DNA of 64,000 nt from Paenibacillus sp. 1001270B_150601_E10 (GCF_015558675.1 NZ_JADMOL010000003.1:527574-591573), one strand, 5' to 3'; counted from the stretch's first letter, positions 24,407 to 34,504 are shown. Notes: generated by a model not told the origin, from the letters alone. Made by a program: numbers and translations.

Positions 24407-24614
24407 GAACTTCACCTCACTAAAGTTTCCATATATCTCTCTATTTTATCATACTTGTCTCGATATCCTGATAGTAAACGTTGGACACCTTCGCTGTCCA
24501 ATCTTATCAACGGCCATACTCCTGCCATCTTTTTCGCCTATACTGCTTATATCTCTTCTATGATTGGATAACGTCACAATAAACCAAGTAAGCACAAAAA
24601 GAAGAACACAAAAA

Positions 24615-24639
24615 AGCAGGGGCTTTTGTTTCCCCTGCT
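24615..24639 (-). terminator. Terminator of the M23 peptidase gene
   Basis: On the minus strand AGCAGGGG, a 9-base loop and CCCCTGCT are followed by TTTTTTG. It separates the peptidase gene from the wal operon. Confidence 0.9.
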
Positions 24640-24649
24640 CCATAAACGT

Positions 24650-26176
24650 TTATAAATATTTAAGTGGGTTCTGAATTACATCGTCTTTATGAATCTCAAA
24701 GTGAAGATGCGTTCCTGTAGAATCGCCGGTATTGCCCATCACTGCGATGGCCTGACCCTTTTCCACAATATCGCCGACATTCACGTCGATGGAATTCAAA
24801 TGGCCATACAGCGTCTTGTAGCCGTTGCGATGATTAATAATGATCGTATTGCCATAGCCGTTTTTCACGCCGGCAAAGACTACGACGCCATCATCAGCAG
24901 CCATAATCGTCCGATCGGAGGAAACAAGGTCAATCCCTTTGTGCATCCGTCCCCAGCGCTCGCCAAAGCCGCTTGTCAGAGTCGCACCGCTCACAGGATA
25001 AGCAAAGGAGCCGGTACCTTCACCATTAACGACCTTTGTGCCTTGAATGACGATCTTCGACACTGCAGGTGTAATCACCTCTTGATCGATCCATTCTTCC
25101 TTCGTGAGATTGCCGTTATCCTTCGTAAGCTTGTACGTCATGCGCTTCATGCCCTGTTTGCCTTCGCGAACGACCTTCACTTCACCAGAACGCATGGAAT
25201 CGTCATAGCGAATTTCCTTTTGCGGCTCTGTCACGAGAAACTCTGTATAAGTCTCAACCGTCTTCACGGTAAGAAGCGGCTTGCTCTCGGTTAGATTAAG
25301 CTTCTGCCCAATTTGCAGATACTGCTCCTGCACATCAGGATTATTCTTATAAATCGTCTCCATCGCTACGTTGTGCTCTTTCGCGATGGAATACACCGTA
25401 TCACCCTTCTGGACGGTATATTCGAAGATCTTCTCCTTGCCCTTCGTCAGCATTTGCATCGCTTCTTCTTCCGTTAATACCTTGTTCGGATCGGTATCCT
25501 TCTCCGTCATGGCGACACGTTCACGCAGTGATACGGACTCTACTCGAGACATCACCTTGGTTGCGTTATTAGATCGAGTATTAGCCGACAGCGTCTTTAC
25601 TTCTTTTCCTTTTTTCGTATCCGGATTATACAACTCCTGAACCTGCAAAAGCAGCTTGTCCGCGGTATCTTGGTCTTTTACAACTCCAACCACCAGATCA
25701 TTAACCTTAAGCTCAACACCTTCAGCATAAGCAGGAATCATCGTCTCGAGCTTCTTCAGCGTCTCTTCGGTCTCTGGTACTTCCTTGAACTTAGCTGCAT
25801 CCACCGTACGGATGACAGACGTATCAATCTTCATATGAACATTCGGGTATTTTTCATTCATGGCTTGAAGGCGCACTTCATAAAGCTTATTCAAGTCCTC
25901 TTGGCTGGAGACCGTACCAATCAACTGATCTCCTTTATATACTTCGAGATATTCTACGGTATTGGCATGTACATAAGCGTTACCGCCCCAAGCAGCCGCG
26001 GTAATGATGACGACTCCGCCAACGCTCATGAGAATCTGCTTGCGGGACTGCCGCACCCAGTGCATCGCCGATGCAGTGGCAGCCTTGCTACGCCAAGCAG
26101 AGAGCAGCTTATTCCAACGGTTGGAAGGCTGCGAATTCTTACCTTCTTCCTGAAGGTGCTCATCGGAACGTTCCAT
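24650..26176 (-). CDS. Membrane-anchored LysM-G5-M23 peptidoglycan endopeptidase
   Basis: A 508-residue protein. A cytoplasmic N terminus of 45 residues precedes a membrane helix (about 48-68). A linker is followed by a LysM domain (about 253-297: YTVQKGDTVYSIAKEHN), a G5-type domain (about 305-385) and an M23 peptidase (about 400-505). The zinc ligands are in MHKGIDL and HLHFEIH, and the substrate groove in GYGNTIIINHRNGYKTLYGHL. It should cut peptide cross-bridges of the wall while bound by LysM. Placement directly upstream of walR, the regulator of wall hydrolases, fits. GGAG lies seven bases before the ATG. Monocistronic. Confidence 0.92.
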   Translation of the reverse strand: MERSDEHLQEEGKNSQPSNRWNKLLSAWRSKAATASAMHWVRQSRKQILMSVGGVVIITAAAWGGNAYVHANTVEYLEVYKGDQLIGTVSSQEDLNKLYEVRLQAMNEKYPNVHMKIDTSVIRTVDAAKFKEVPETEETLKKLETMIPAYAEGVELKVNDLVVGVVKDQDTADKLLLQVQELYNPDTKKGKEVKTLSANTRSNNATKVMSRVESVSLRERVAMTEKDTDPNKVLTEEEAMQMLTKGKEKIFEYTVQKGDTVYSIAKEHNVAMETIYKNNPDVQEQYLQIGQKLNLTESKPLLTVKTVETYTEFLVTEPQKEIRYDDSMRSGEVKVVREGKQGMKRMTYKLTKDNGNLTKEEWIDQEVITPAVSKIVIQGTKVVNGEGTGSFAYPVSGATLTSGFGERWGRMHKGIDLVSSDRTIMAADDGVVVFAGVKNGYGNTIIINHRNGYKTLYGHLNSIDVNVGDIVEKGQAIAVMGNTGDSTGTHLHFEIHKDDVIQNPLKYL

Positions 26177-26479
26177 GTTTCTTCTCCTTTACCTATTACA
26201 CTTCATTTGTGCATAAATATAATGATATCGATACATGTACAATGTTTGATTTATTAATATTTTGTTACCTTTTTTACTCTATCATAAGTCGTTTCTTCGA
26301 TGCAACTATCACCCATTCGTGGAGATTCGACATATTAACGAACAATATTCTCCTTTTCCCTCCTTCATTATGCCCATAAACCTTTCCAATCACTAAAAAA
26401 ATCCCTCCGATGTCATTCACTATCATGGAAGACAGCGATGACCATCAAAAAGGATTTTTATATGTAGGAGGTTCTACAA
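26177..26479. other. Intergenic region with a long imperfect hairpin
   Basis: It contains the promoter side of the M23 gene. Between about 26396 and 26459 an inverted repeat pairs AAAAATCC with GGATTTTT, and GATGTCAT with ATGACCATC inside. On the minus strand it ends in seven Ts and could terminate read-through from the gene at 26719. Confidence 0.45.
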
Positions 26480-26679
26480 ATGTTGCCGACAGCACAACAA
26501 ATGAAGGACCATATGCAATGGATTGTATGAACATGCCCTCGATGATCGAAGAATCATTCTTAGGGCAGCTTTACGAAAAACGATTGAACTCTGAATCTTA
26601 TTCATCACAAAGAGGTTGCGTTATCCCAGTCCAATTCCTTATAAAGCAGGGCTATACCCAGTTTAACCTTTTAGGGTAG
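26480..26679 (+). pseudogene. Possible small gene interrupted by a frame change
   Basis: A perfect ribosome site, AGGAGG, lies eight bases before an ATG at 26480 that encodes MLPTAQQMKDHMQWIV and stops. A second frame starts at an ATGA overlap (26527) and continues for 50 residues (MNMPSMIEESFLGQLYEKRL...). Read through one shifted base, the two parts would form a continuous helical protein of about 65 residues. It is either a two-cistron mini-operon, a frameshifted gene or chance. No family recognised. Confidence 0.3.
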
Positions 26680-26718
26680 TCTCGCTTTTCCCAAGAGTCC
26701 TTCTATCTTATGGCTCTG

Positions 26719-27507
26719 TCAGTTAGAGGGAGGTGTATCGGTTGAGACCGAAGAGTCCGTGCGATTCTCACTGAAATCAGGTGATGGTGTTTCATTGGAA
26801 TCCGCTTCTCCTGAGTTGGTTCCAGCGTTTCGTTCTGTAGAGTCTGCCCCTCCTTCACCAATAGGAGTTCCCGCACCAGTCTCACCTGTACCGCTCGATC
26901 CCGTCAGCATATCTCGCATTTGCTTGTATTCCTCATCATTAAGATGCTTCGCTAAGATCTGCTCCACTTCTGTCAGCTCGCTTGATGTCAGCCCGTCCTC
27001 CATCAAGGTGGAGATGCGCTGCCAATCCTCCTGCGGCAGCTTTTTCATCAAGGCGCTAAAGATTTCATTCTTTTTATCCTGAGGAAGCTGGTCCTTATTC
27101 TTCGTCCATTCCTCTGGTGTCATGACAAGTTCATCATTTGAAGAGCCTTGTGCTGCTTGTTCATCTTCAGTCACGTTGCCCCATACCGGAAGTGAACCAT
27201 CCTCGCCATCATCGGATGCCTCAACCTTGCCGCTGTTCTCCGTGCCTTTGTCAGGGGATAAAGAATCTGTGTTAGTCTTCGATGATTGGCCGCTGGGAGA
27301 CTTGCCCTTTCCTGTGCCTAGCAGCGTGCTCCATAGATTCATAGCGGTGAGCGGTTCTCTCTCAATCGGAATATGAAATTGATCTAGTGCGCTTTGAATA
27401 TATCGATCGACTACGATCGCAGTCGTTCCCATCGTCAGCATACTAGAAATGACAGCCGTGACCGATATGATCGCAACCGTCCTGCACATTTGGATTAACC
27501 ATTTCAT
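26719..27507 (-). CDS. Hypothetical membrane-anchored protein with Ser/Gly/Glu-rich linkers
   Basis: A 262-residue protein of no known family. The ATG at 27507 is used; AGGAGGG lies about ten bases upstream. The N-terminal helix (about 7-29: VAIISVTAVISSMLTMGTTA) is a membrane anchor or uncleaved signal. A disordered serine- and glycine-rich stretch leads to a helical domain (about 120-200: EEWTKNKDQLPQDKKNEIF, then LPQEDWQRISTLMEDGLTSS). The C terminus is again disordered (GAGTPIGEGGADSTERNAG). The helical part resembles a small SpoIIQ- or spore-assembly-style interaction domain only in general character. Lies between dnaB and the M23 peptidase. Confidence 0.6.
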   Translation of the reverse strand: MKWLIQMCRTVAIISVTAVISSMLTMGTTAIVVDRYIQSALDQFHIPIEREPLTAMNLWSTLLGTGKGKSPSGQSSKTNTDSLSPDKGTENSGKVEASDDGEDGSLPVWGNVTEDEQAAQGSSNDELVMTPEEWTKNKDQLPQDKKNEIFSALMKKLPQEDWQRISTLMEDGLTSSELTEVEQILAKHLNDEEYKQMRDMLTGSSGTGETGAGTPIGEGGADSTERNAGTNSGEADSNETPSPDFSENRTDSSVSTDTPPSN

Positions 27508-27740
27508 GCGGGTATGTCCCTCCTCTTGCCTGCGTATTTCACCCATCCATTCTATTTCCCATTATTGCCCGTTCTGCGAGATTCATGCACCGTCATAGAG
27601 TTCGTGATGCGCGCTATTAGAGCATCATAATACTGGAACACCACAGGCATCATTGACAGATGAATAGGGAGGGAGACCACATGATCGGAAGTTATCCTAA
27701 GAAAAGACTCATGCACTAGAAGTAAATCAATAAGATAGAC
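27508..27740. other. Intergenic region upstream of the anchored protein
   Basis: Nothing beyond a likely promoter; together with the dnaB terminator it makes a gap of about 310 nt. In B. subtilis purA lies between the dnaB homologue and walR; no purA is present here. Confidence 0.5.
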
Positions 27741-27779
27741 AAAAAAAGCGCCCCATCTCTTAAAGAGATCAGACGCTTC
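27741..27779 (-). terminator. Terminator of the yybS-gdpP-rplI-dnaB operon
   Basis: On the minus strand AAGCGTCTGATCTCT and AGAGATGGGGCGCTT pair with two mismatches around a TTA loop, followed by seven Ts. Confidence 0.85.
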
Positions 27780-27819
27780 CTTTTCATCTAAATATAAATA
27801 AGTTCAAAATTCCACAAAA

Positions 27820-29172
27820 TCAACCGGCCTGCGGGTCATGCGCTCGTTCATAGCTTACGAACTTATTGAAGTTTTTCAAGAACACAAGCTCAACCGTGCC
27901 AACCGGACCATTACGCTGCTTCGCGATAATAATCTCAATGATGTTCTTCTTCTCGGATTCCTTATCGTAGTAGTCATCCCGGTAAAGGAAGGCTACGATA
28001 TCGGCATCCTGCTCGATCGAACCGGATTCCCGAAGGTCAGACATCATCGGGCGCTTGTCTTGACGCTGCTCTACCCCCCGGCTTAGCTGGGACAGGGCAA
28101 TAACAGGAACCTCAAGCTCACGCGCAATCTGCTTCAGCGTACGAGAAATCTCCGAGACCTCCTGCTGACGGCTCTCTCCAGCCTTGCCGCGTCCATGAAT
28201 GAGCTGCAAGTAATCGATGAGAATCATGCCGAGGCCACGTTCCTTTTTCAAGCGGCGGCACTTCGCACGGATATCCGCCACCGTAACGCCTGGCGTATCA
28301 TCGATATAGATCTCCGCTTCCGATAAGGAAGCGATGGACATCGTTAGCTTCTCCCAATCGTCATCCTCAAGGGAGCCTGTACGAAGCCTTGTCGCATCTA
28401 CATTGGACTCTGCACAAATCATACGCTGAACAAGCTGCGCAGCACTCATCTCAAGACTAAAGATCGCAACCGTTTCTTTCGCGCGAACGCCAACATTCTG
28501 TGCGATGTTGAGGGCGAACGCCGTCTTACCAACGGAAGGACGGGCTGCAACAATGATAAGGTCGCTTCGCTGGAAGCCGGCGGTCATCTTATCAAGATCA
28601 TGGAAGCCAGATGGAATCCCTGTCGTTCCGCCTTGATTCTCGTTGAGATGCTCCACCTTTTCATATACTTCCATCAAGACATCTTTAATCGCAATAAAGC
28701 CGCTTGATGAACGTTGGTTGGAGATCTCAAGAATTTTTCGCTCCGCATCGCTTAGTAGGGCACCGACATCATCGTCACCCGCATAGCTTTCCGTTACGAT
28801 CTGAGTCGCAGTGCGGATCAGGCGTCGGAGCATGGATTTCTCTTCAATGATTTGAGCGTAGTAATCCACGTTTGCGGCCGTAGGCACCGCATTCGCAAGT
28901 CTTGCGAGGTAAGAGACACCGCCAACCTCATCCAGCAGCTTCTTATCCTGAAGATGAGACGTCAGCGTAATCAGGTCAATCGGTTGATTCTCCTCATTAA
29001 GCTCAATCATCGCCTCGAAGATATGCTGATGGCCAGGAAGATAGAAGTCCTCGACCTGAACCCGCTCCATCGCCGTAATCAGTGCTTCCGATTGCAGCAG
29101 AATCGCACCGAGAACGGCCTGCTCGGCTTCTTGGTTCTGAGGGGGAATACGATCGACAAATGCCTCGTTCAT
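27820..29172 (-). CDS. dnaB: Replicative DNA helicase DnaB (DnaC in B. subtilis)
   Basis: A 450-residue helicase. The N-terminal collar domain (about 10-110: PPQNQEAEQAVLGAILL) is followed by the RecA-like ATPase with Walker A ARPSVGKTAFALNIA (about 207), Walker B GMILIDYLQLI and the motif-4 segment REVPVIALSQLSRGVE-like (LEVPVIALSQLSRGVEQR). It forms the hexamer that unwinds DNA at the fork. GGAGGA precedes the ATG, which is one base after the rplI stop. The same gdpP-rplI-dnaB order is found across Bacillales. Confidence 0.97.
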   Translation of the reverse strand: MNEAFVDRIPPQNQEAEQAVLGAILLQSEALITAMERVQVEDFYLPGHQHIFEAMIELNEENQPIDLITLTSHLQDKKLLDEVGGVSYLARLANAVPTAANVDYYAQIIEEKSMLRRLIRTATQIVTESYAGDDDVGALLSDAERKILEISNQRSSSGFIAIKDVLMEVYEKVEHLNENQGGTTGIPSGFHDLDKMTAGFQRSDLIIVAARPSVGKTAFALNIAQNVGVRAKETVAIFSLEMSAAQLVQRMICAESNVDATRLRTGSLEDDDWEKLTMSIASLSEAEIYIDDTPGVTVADIRAKCRRLKKERGLGMILIDYLQLIHGRGKAGESRQQEVSEISRTLKQIARELEVPVIALSQLSRGVEQRQDKRPMMSDLRESGSIEQDADIVAFLYRDDYYDKESEKKNIIEIIIAKQRNGPVGTVELVFLKNFNKFVSYERAHDPQAG

Positions 29173-29173
29173 C

Positions 29174-29617
29174 TTACTCCTCCGTTACATGAACCTTCAG
29201 TGTACCGCGCACGTCAGGATGAAGCTTTACTTCTACATTTGTATAGCCAAGCGAGCGAATCGGCTCATTCAGCTCGATCTTGCGCTTGTCGATCTTCATG
29301 CCGATCTTCGCAAGTGCTTCTGCGATCTGCTTCGATGTCACGGCACCGAACAATCTGCCGCCTTCGCCAGCCTTCGTCTTCACTTCCACTGTTGTTTCGC
29401 CTAGCTTAGCTGCGAGCTTTTCAGCATCAAGCTTCTCTTGCTCTTTCTTCTTCTCTTCCGACTTCTTCTGCTGCTCCAAAGTCTTCATATTGCCCTCTGT
29501 AGCCGGGCGAGCAAGACCATTTTTAATCAAAAAGTTATTTCCATATCCTTCGGATACTTCTTTTATTTGTCCTTTTTTTCCTTGTCCTTTAACATCCTGC
29601 AAAAAGATGACTTTCAT
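29174..29617 (-). CDS. rplI: Large ribosomal subunit protein L9
   Basis: A 147-residue protein of standard length. The N-terminal domain [20 protein letters not shown] that binds 23S rRNA is joined by a long charged connecting helix ([19 protein letters not shown]) to the C-terminal domain ([12 protein letters not shown]). Its ATG overlaps the gdpP stop (ATGA), so expression is coupled. Confidence 0.97.
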   Translation of the reverse strand: MKVIFLQDVKGQGKKGQIKEVSEGYGNNFLIKNGLARPATEGNMKTLEQQKKSEEKKKEQEKLDAEKLAAKLGETTVEVKTKAGEGGRLFGAVTSKQIAEALAKIGMKIDKRKIELNEPIRSLGYTNVEVKLHPDVRGTLKVHVTEE

Positions 29618-31578
29618 TCGAATAACCCCTCTTCTGCATCTATTTCGGCAAGCACCTGCTTCAGCTTCGTCTCCGCCTCTTCCAATGTCGTTGGAAGCTG
29701 TACGGCGGCATTCGTCAAATGACCGCCTCCACCGAGGCGCTCCATAATGACTTGAACATTGATCTGTCCTAGTGAGCGGGCGCTAATCCCGATATTTCCG
29801 TCTGGTCGCTCACTAATCACGAACGAAGCCAGCACGCCTGTCATATTTAACAGCGTATCAGCTACCTGAGCAATGAGCAACTGTGAAAATTTACGTCCTG
29901 GCTCCGTCACGGCTATGGCAATGTGGTCATACACCATTTCTGTATGTCTTATGACCTCTGCCTTCTGTATATACTCCTCCAGATCTTCCTTAAGCATCTT
30001 CTGAACGATCGCAGGGTCTGCGCCGTGACGACGCAGGAAGCTTGCTGCATCGAACGTTCTAGAGCCCGTACGTAGCGTAAAGTGCTTCGTATCAACGGTT
30101 ATCCCTGCAAGCATGCAGGTCGATTCCAGAACGCTTAGCTGTGTACGCGTATGAATATACTGCAGGAGCTCTGTTACAAGCTCGCATGCAGATGAAGCAT
30201 ATGGCTCTAGATAAACGAGCACCGCGTCCGAAATGAATTCCTCGCCTCGGCGATGGTGATCGATAATAACCTTGCGATTACTCGCCTGCAGGAGGCGTGG
30301 CTCTTCAACAAGCGAAGCCTTGTGCGTATCCACAACGACCACCAGGCTGTCCTCAGTCACCATCTCAAGCGCCTCGTTGCGGCTAATAAATCGTGACCAA
30401 AGCAGTTCATCCTTCTTCAGCATCGCCACCAGGCGATCAATGGATGGATTGCTCTCCTCCAGTACGATATAAGCCTCTACTTCAAGCAGCCGGCACGCAT
30501 GCAGCACGCCGATGGCAGCTCCGACGCTGTCTGTATCAGGCGTGCGGTGACCCATAATGAATACCGCGTCACTTTGCTGTATAAAGTTGCGCAGGGCATG
30601 GGCAATGACGCGCGCGCGAACTCGCGTGCGTTTTTCCACCGCATTCGATTTGCCTCCATAGAAGGACAATCGCTGCCCTACTCGAACGGCCACCTGGTCA
30701 CCGCCGCGTCCAAGCGCGATATCTAAGCTTGCCTGCGAGAGCTGACCAAGCTCCATGACCGAGTCGGCTTCAGCGGCAAATCCCATACTAAGCGTCACCG
30801 GAAGCTTATTATCCATCGTCATCTCCCGGATCTCATCCAAGATGACAAATCGGTCCTGTTCCAGCTTGCGAAGCGTTTCCGCATGCATCACCATGAATTG
30901 GCGCTCAGAAGATAGGCGCTTCATTAAGATTCCATTCTCGCTCGCCCATACGGTTAAGTGCGAAGTCGCCTTCGCAAGCAGCGCAGCTCTCTGCTGATCA
31001 TCAAGCCCCTGCATCGACTCCTCAAGGTTGTCGAGAACGACGATGCCTACCGCGAGCCTTTCATCTTCATAACGCTGCTTCACAGAAACCATCTCCGTGA
31101 CGTCCATGAAGATGATCAGTCTTTCTTCATAATCCAGGTTAGCTTGAATGGTACGCTCTCCAAAAGAAAGCTGGATGGATTCCGGACGATCCTTGCCTGC
31201 TGCGAGTAATGAAGGAAAAAGTGCATTGACCTTCTCGCCCAGCAATCGTTCCTGACCAAGCAGCTCCATTAAATACTGATTGTGCCATTCGACCTTCCCC
31301 TGGTCGCTATACAGCAGAATCCCATAGGGGAGATCAAGCAAAGCCTCTTCTCCTGCCCGCTTCACCCGAAGGCCAAGCGTGGTCAGGTATGATTCGAGCT
31401 CCTTGCGAAAGTTGCGCTCCGCTGACAGAGCAATCCCAATCAGCACAATGAGCGCAACGACACCAAGCAAGCCTAACATCCAATTGTAGAAGGATAGCAC
31501 GATGGTAAGCAGCAATATGGCAACAAGCATCCACATCGTGTGCTTGGCATACCATCGATGAAACCATGATTTTGGCAT
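29614..31578 (-). CDS. gdpP: Cyclic-di-AMP phosphodiesterase GdpP (YybT)
   Basis: A 654-residue protein with two N-terminal membrane helices (about 12-52), a PAS domain (55-160), a degenerate GGDEF domain (about 170-300; no GGDEF loop is visible) and a DHH-DHHA1 module. The DHH motifs are [15 protein letters not shown] (about 350), [13 protein letters not shown] and [11 protein letters not shown]; the DHHA1 end has [13 protein letters not shown]. It breaks c-di-AMP down to pApA and so influences osmolyte transport, wall stress and beta-lactam tolerance. AGGGTGA precedes the ATG. Between yybS and rplI in one operon. Confidence 0.96.
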   Translation of the reverse strand: MPKSWFHRWYAKHTMWMLVAILLLTIVLSFYNWMLGLLGVVALIVLIGIALSAERNFRKELESYLTTLGLRVKRAGEEALLDLPYGILLYSDQGKVEWHNQYLMELLGQERLLGEKVNALFPSLLAAGKDRPESIQLSFGERTIQANLDYEERLIIFMDVTEMVSVKQRYEDERLAVGIVVLDNLEESMQGLDDQQRAALLAKATSHLTVWASENGILMKRLSSERQFMVMHAETLRKLEQDRFVILDEIREMTMDNKLPVTLSMGFAAEADSVMELGQLSQASLDIALGRGGDQVAVRVGQRLSFYGGKSNAVEKRTRVRARVIAHALRNFIQQSDAVFIMGHRTPDTDSVGAAIGVLHACRLLEVEAYIVLEESNPSIDRLVAMLKKDELLWSRFISRNEALEMVTEDSLVVVVDTHKASLVEEPRLLQASNRKVIIDHHRRGEEFISDAVLVYLEPYASSACELVTELLQYIHTRTQLSVLESTCMLAGITVDTKHFTLRTGSRTFDAASFLRRHGADPAIVQKMLKEDLEEYIQKAEVIRHTEMVYDHIAIAVTEPGRKFSQLLIAQVADTLLNMTGVLASFVISERPDGNIGISARSLGQINVQVIMERLGGGGHLTNAAVQLPTTLEEAETKLKQVLAEIDAEEGLFE

Positions 31579-31590
31579 AGATCAATCACC

Positions 31591-32514
31591 CTATTGTTTT
31601 GGTCTTGATACCACTTGCCGAAGCGGAAACGCGAGATCAATAATTCCGATAATACGCACCAATCCGTATAACAGCGGAATGAAGATCACGGCAATCGTAA
31701 TGAGTACCGGAAACGCTCTGTTCCAACGCTTAAAGTCAGCAAGGAAGAACACGAAGGAAATCCCCTGCACGATAAAGGCAAGCTGTAGAAGCGGCGACAG
31801 ATTAAGCAAAATAATGGTGAGGAAGTTTGGTTCCGTATTGCCGGACATCACCAGTTCCATAATGATTACAATCAAGTAATACCATAAAAGCGATTTTGGC
31901 AGCATCCAATGCTTGATTGGACGCATCCGGTTTACATCTACACCTTGCGCTGTCAACAATCTTCGGCTGATTGCATAGGTCACGGTACCCATGTATAGAG
32001 CACTCATAATCAGCATAACAGGTAGCATCAAGTTCATTTGCTTGATCACAAGATCAATCATATCCATATTGAAGCCAGCTGGTATCGCTGATTCAAGAGA
32101 AGCAAGGCTTGCATCGACCTGGGTTCGTAGATATTCTGCAAAGTTAAAGTTGAATGCAACTTTGGCGAAGGCGAGCAGCAGAATCGATTCTATGAGGAAT
32201 GTGAGGGTTCCTGCAGCAAACACATTCCAAGCTGGACGCTTGCGTTTAAATGAGATCCCGATGACGATCGCCGGGATGATAAAGTATAGTGATGCCAGCA
32301 CCACGACCGATCCAACGGGGCCCATCAGCAAAAAGACGATGGCAAGCAGCGCCACCACATGAATGGCGGCCGCCCCAATAGAGAGCGTTGTGAACAAAAT
32401 GACAAAGGGAACCGCCAAAAAGCTCATCGTCAAGATCTGGACGGGGTTGCCTATGGAAAGCAATAGTACAAGCGCGACTAGCGCCCATACTAACGATGTC
32501 CACTTTCTATTCAA
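31591..32514 (-). CDS. yybS: DUF2232 polytopic membrane protein (YybS)
   Basis: A protein of about 307 residues with eight or so hydrophobic segments. DUF2232 (PF09991) members sit just upstream of gdpP, as here, and are thought to be membrane permease-like proteins of unknown function. The start is uncertain: a GTG at 32523 overlaps the stop of the preceding gene and its own ribosome site, while a TTG at 32514 has GAGG eight bases upstream; the latter is chosen. Overlaps or abuts the MazG-like gene. Confidence 0.85.
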   Translation of the reverse strand: MNRKWTSLVWALVALVLLLSIGNPVQILTMSFLAVPFVILFTTLSIGAAAIHVVALLAIVFLLMGPVGSVVVLASLYFIIPAIVIGISFKRKRPAWNVFAAGTLTFLIESILLLAFAKVAFNFNFAEYLRTQVDASLASLESAIPAGFNMDMIDLVIKQMNLMLPVMLIMSALYMGTVTYAISRRLLTAQGVDVNRMRPIKHWMLPKSLLWYYLIVIIMELVMSGNTEPNFLTIILLNLSPLLQLAFIVQGISFVFFLADFKRWNRAFPVLITIAVIFIPLLYGLVRIIGIIDLAFPLRQVVSRPKQ

Positions 32515-32519
32515 TATTT

Positions 32520-32822
32520 TCACCTCTTGCGTAAGTGTTCTTCGAGCATGGATAAATCCTGATACCAGTCTTCGAGCTGGTGTCCTTCCCGCTTGGATTG
32601 ATGGAGTTTGTCTAGAATGCTGTTATCGAGATCTCGAAAGGATATTCCAACCCGTCGACCTAATATGTAACTGCTCACAATAAGGCTTGCTAGGCTATCC
32701 TGCACCTTACTTGCGCTGCCCTGCCACAAAGCCTTGAACAACTTCGCAACATAGTCCGCTACCTCGGTCTTCAACCATTCCACAACCTTGGCATGCTTCG
32801 CTACATCTGTCTCTTTTGGCAT
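32520..32822 (-). CDS. MazG-like family protein
   Basis: A 100-residue helical protein. The order of helices (KHAKVVEWLKTEVADYVAKLF, then SKVQDSLASLIVSSYILGRR) matches the short MazG-like family found beside yybS in Paenibacillus and Bacillus. The typical metal-binding ExxE motifs of active MazG pyrophosphatases are not clear, so enzymatic function is doubtful. GGAG is five bases before the ATG. First gene of the yybS-gdpP-rplI-dnaB operon. Confidence 0.75.
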   Translation of the reverse strand: MPKETDVAKHAKVVEWLKTEVADYVAKLFKALWQGSASKVQDSLASLIVSSYILGRRVGISFRDLDNSILDKLHQSKREGHQLEDWYQDLSMLEEHLRKR

Positions 32823-32873
32823 ACTAGCTCCTACACATCCTTCCGTGAGAGCATTATTCCTATTATACCATAA

Positions 32874-33296
32874 TTACATGGCATCCATCGCTTTGGTAAC
32901 GAACTGCTCGCAGTACTCAATGATTTGACTGCGTCTTACAATACCGATGAAACGCTGACGATCATCGACAACTGGAACAAAGTTTTGCACCTTAGCCAGA
33001 TTGATGAGATCCTCCATATTGGAGTCAATGGATACTGGCTTGATATTTTTATTTAAAGGTACATCCTTTAGTACAATTTTGTTTGCATTCTCAAAGGTAA
33101 TCTTTCCTTCTGAATTCTTCATATACCACAGCAAATCGCCTTCGGTTACTGTGCCCACATATTCCCCCGTATCATTAATGATGGGTACAGCTGTGTAGCG
33201 ATGATATTCCATTCGCTCAAGCGTCTGTCGAAGTGTCGCCTGTTCACTAACTGTTACCACTTCAACCTTTGGCAACAAGAAAAACGCGATGTTCAT
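32874..33296 (-). CDS. Stand-alone CBS-pair protein (CbpB/YkuL-like)
   Basis: A 140-residue protein. The ATG at 33296 has GGAG seven bases before it; a longer frame begins six codons upstream inside the ribosome site. Two CBS motifs fill the chain: LRQTLERMEYHRYTAVPIIN and MEDLINLAKVQNFVPVVDDR, with GTVTEGDLLWY and GIVRRSQIIEYC as the second strands. Related CBS proteins (CbpA, CbpB/DarB) bind c-di-AMP or adenine nucleotides. The neighbouring gdpP makes a c-di-AMP link attractive, but this is inference. Confidence 0.88.
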   Translation of the reverse strand: MNIAFFLLPKVEVVTVSEQATLRQTLERMEYHRYTAVPIINDTGEYVGTVTEGDLLWYMKNSEGKITFENANKIVLKDVPLNKNIKPVSIDSNMEDLINLAKVQNFVPVVDDRQRFIGIVRRSQIIEYCEQFVTKAMDAM

Positions 33297-33381
33297 TACC
33301 AAGCTCCCTCCCATTAGCAGCTCCCTTCTGGTCTAGAAGGTTCTAACAATAACTTAACACATTTTATGCATCTAAAACAAA

Positions 33382-33410
33382 AGTCAGCCGCATCTTTATG
33401 CGACTGACTT
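33382..33410 (-). terminator. Terminator of the LCP gene
   Basis: On the minus strand AGTCAGTCGCAT and ATGCGGCTGACT pair around AAAG, followed by TTTGTTTTAG. Confidence 0.85.
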
Positions 33411-33415
33411 CCTGC

Positions 33416-34456
33416 TTATTCTTCTCCCTCATACTTACGCGGAGACATCAAAGATGTTGATGGCGTATCTTCATTCATCCAGTTTTGAATCAATTCATTA
33501 ATATAGGATAAGTCCTCTTCTTCTGGAGCATAATACCAGATGCCGTCAATACGCTCACCCTCGCCATGAAGCATATAACTGCTAATCTCAGGAGCTGTAT
33601 CATTCTGGAACATTTGCTTCGCCAGATCAATCATGTACTTCGGCTTCATGTCTGTCGTGAAGTTTTGACCTGCAATCGTGAGCAGCTCTGGTATCTTCGT
33701 AATCTTATCCAGCTCGATCATGCGATCCATGACGGCCTTCAAGAAGATGCGATGACGCATCGTACGGTTCATATCGGAGTCCTCGCGGTAACGTACATAC
33801 CATAGTGCCTCCTGCCCGTTGTAGATCGGCTTGTTCGCTTCGATGGTGAACTTCTCATGGTTGGGATCCTTATTTACGATATCCTCTGTAATCGGCAGCT
33901 TCACGCCACCAAGCTCGTCCACTACATCCTTTAGTCCTTCAAAGTTAATGCTTGCGTAGTGGCTGACCTCACTGTCGAACAGATTCGATACCGTATCCAT
34001 GCTCATCTTGGCACCGCCGGTTTCTTTATCCTTTGCCGTACCAAATGCATAAGCGTGGTTAATCTTGTCTGATGTTCCATGTCCGACAATCTCGGTATAC
34101 GTATCACGCGGGATGGATACCATCAATACTTTGTTGTCCTTTGGACGCACAACCGTATAGATAAGCGTATCGGAGCGACCAATCTCATGCTCGCGCTGGT
34201 CTACACCAAGCAGCAGCACAGAAAACGGCTCTGTTATTTTACGTGTTACTTCAGGCTTGTCCTGTATGGGCTTGTAGGATGGATCGAGCTTCTCCTGAAC
34301 CGTATCCGACAAGAAAAGGTCAAAGGCCAGAATCGCAAGATCCTTGCGGAAGAAATAGCCCCCGATTCCTAGTACGAAGACGATTGTGAGAATAATCCAC
34401 CATTTTTTCGTCTTTTTCACCTTTTTGCGTTTAGGTGTATGATTCATATGATTCAC
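33416..34456 (-). CDS. LytR-CpsA-Psr (LCP) family cell-wall ligase
   Basis: A 346-residue protein. After a very basic start (PKRKKVKKTKK) a membrane helix (about 20-38) places the LCP domain (about 70-235) outside. Conserved parts include FSVLLLGVDQREHEIGRSDTLIYTVV, MVSIPRDTYTEI with the arginine that contacts polyprenyl phosphate, DKINHAYAFG and LWYVRYREDSDMNRTMRHR. Such enzymes transfer teichoic acids or other glycopolymers from lipid carriers to peptidoglycan. A GTG at 34456 sits five bases after GGGG; an ATG nine bases later is an alternative start. Monocistronic. Confidence 0.92.
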   Translation of the reverse strand: MNHMNHTPKRKKVKKTKKWWIILTIVFVLGIGGYFFRKDLAILAFDLFLSDTVQEKLDPSYKPIQDKPEVTRKITEPFSVLLLGVDQREHEIGRSDTLIYTVVRPKDNKVLMVSIPRDTYTEIVGHGTSDKINHAYAFGTAKDKETGGAKMSMDTVSNLFDSEVSHYASINFEGLKDVVDELGGVKLPITEDIVNKDPNHEKFTIEANKPIYNGQEALWYVRYREDSDMNRTMRHRIFLKAVMDRMIELDKITKIPELLTIAGQNFTTDMKPKYMIDLAKQMFQNDTAPEISSYMLHGEGERIDGIWYYAPEEEDLSYINELIQNWMNEDTPSTSLMSPRKYEGEE

Positions 34457-34504
34457 TTCTTCCCCTAATGATAATTACAACGACATCATCAACAATCCTG
34501 TTTC

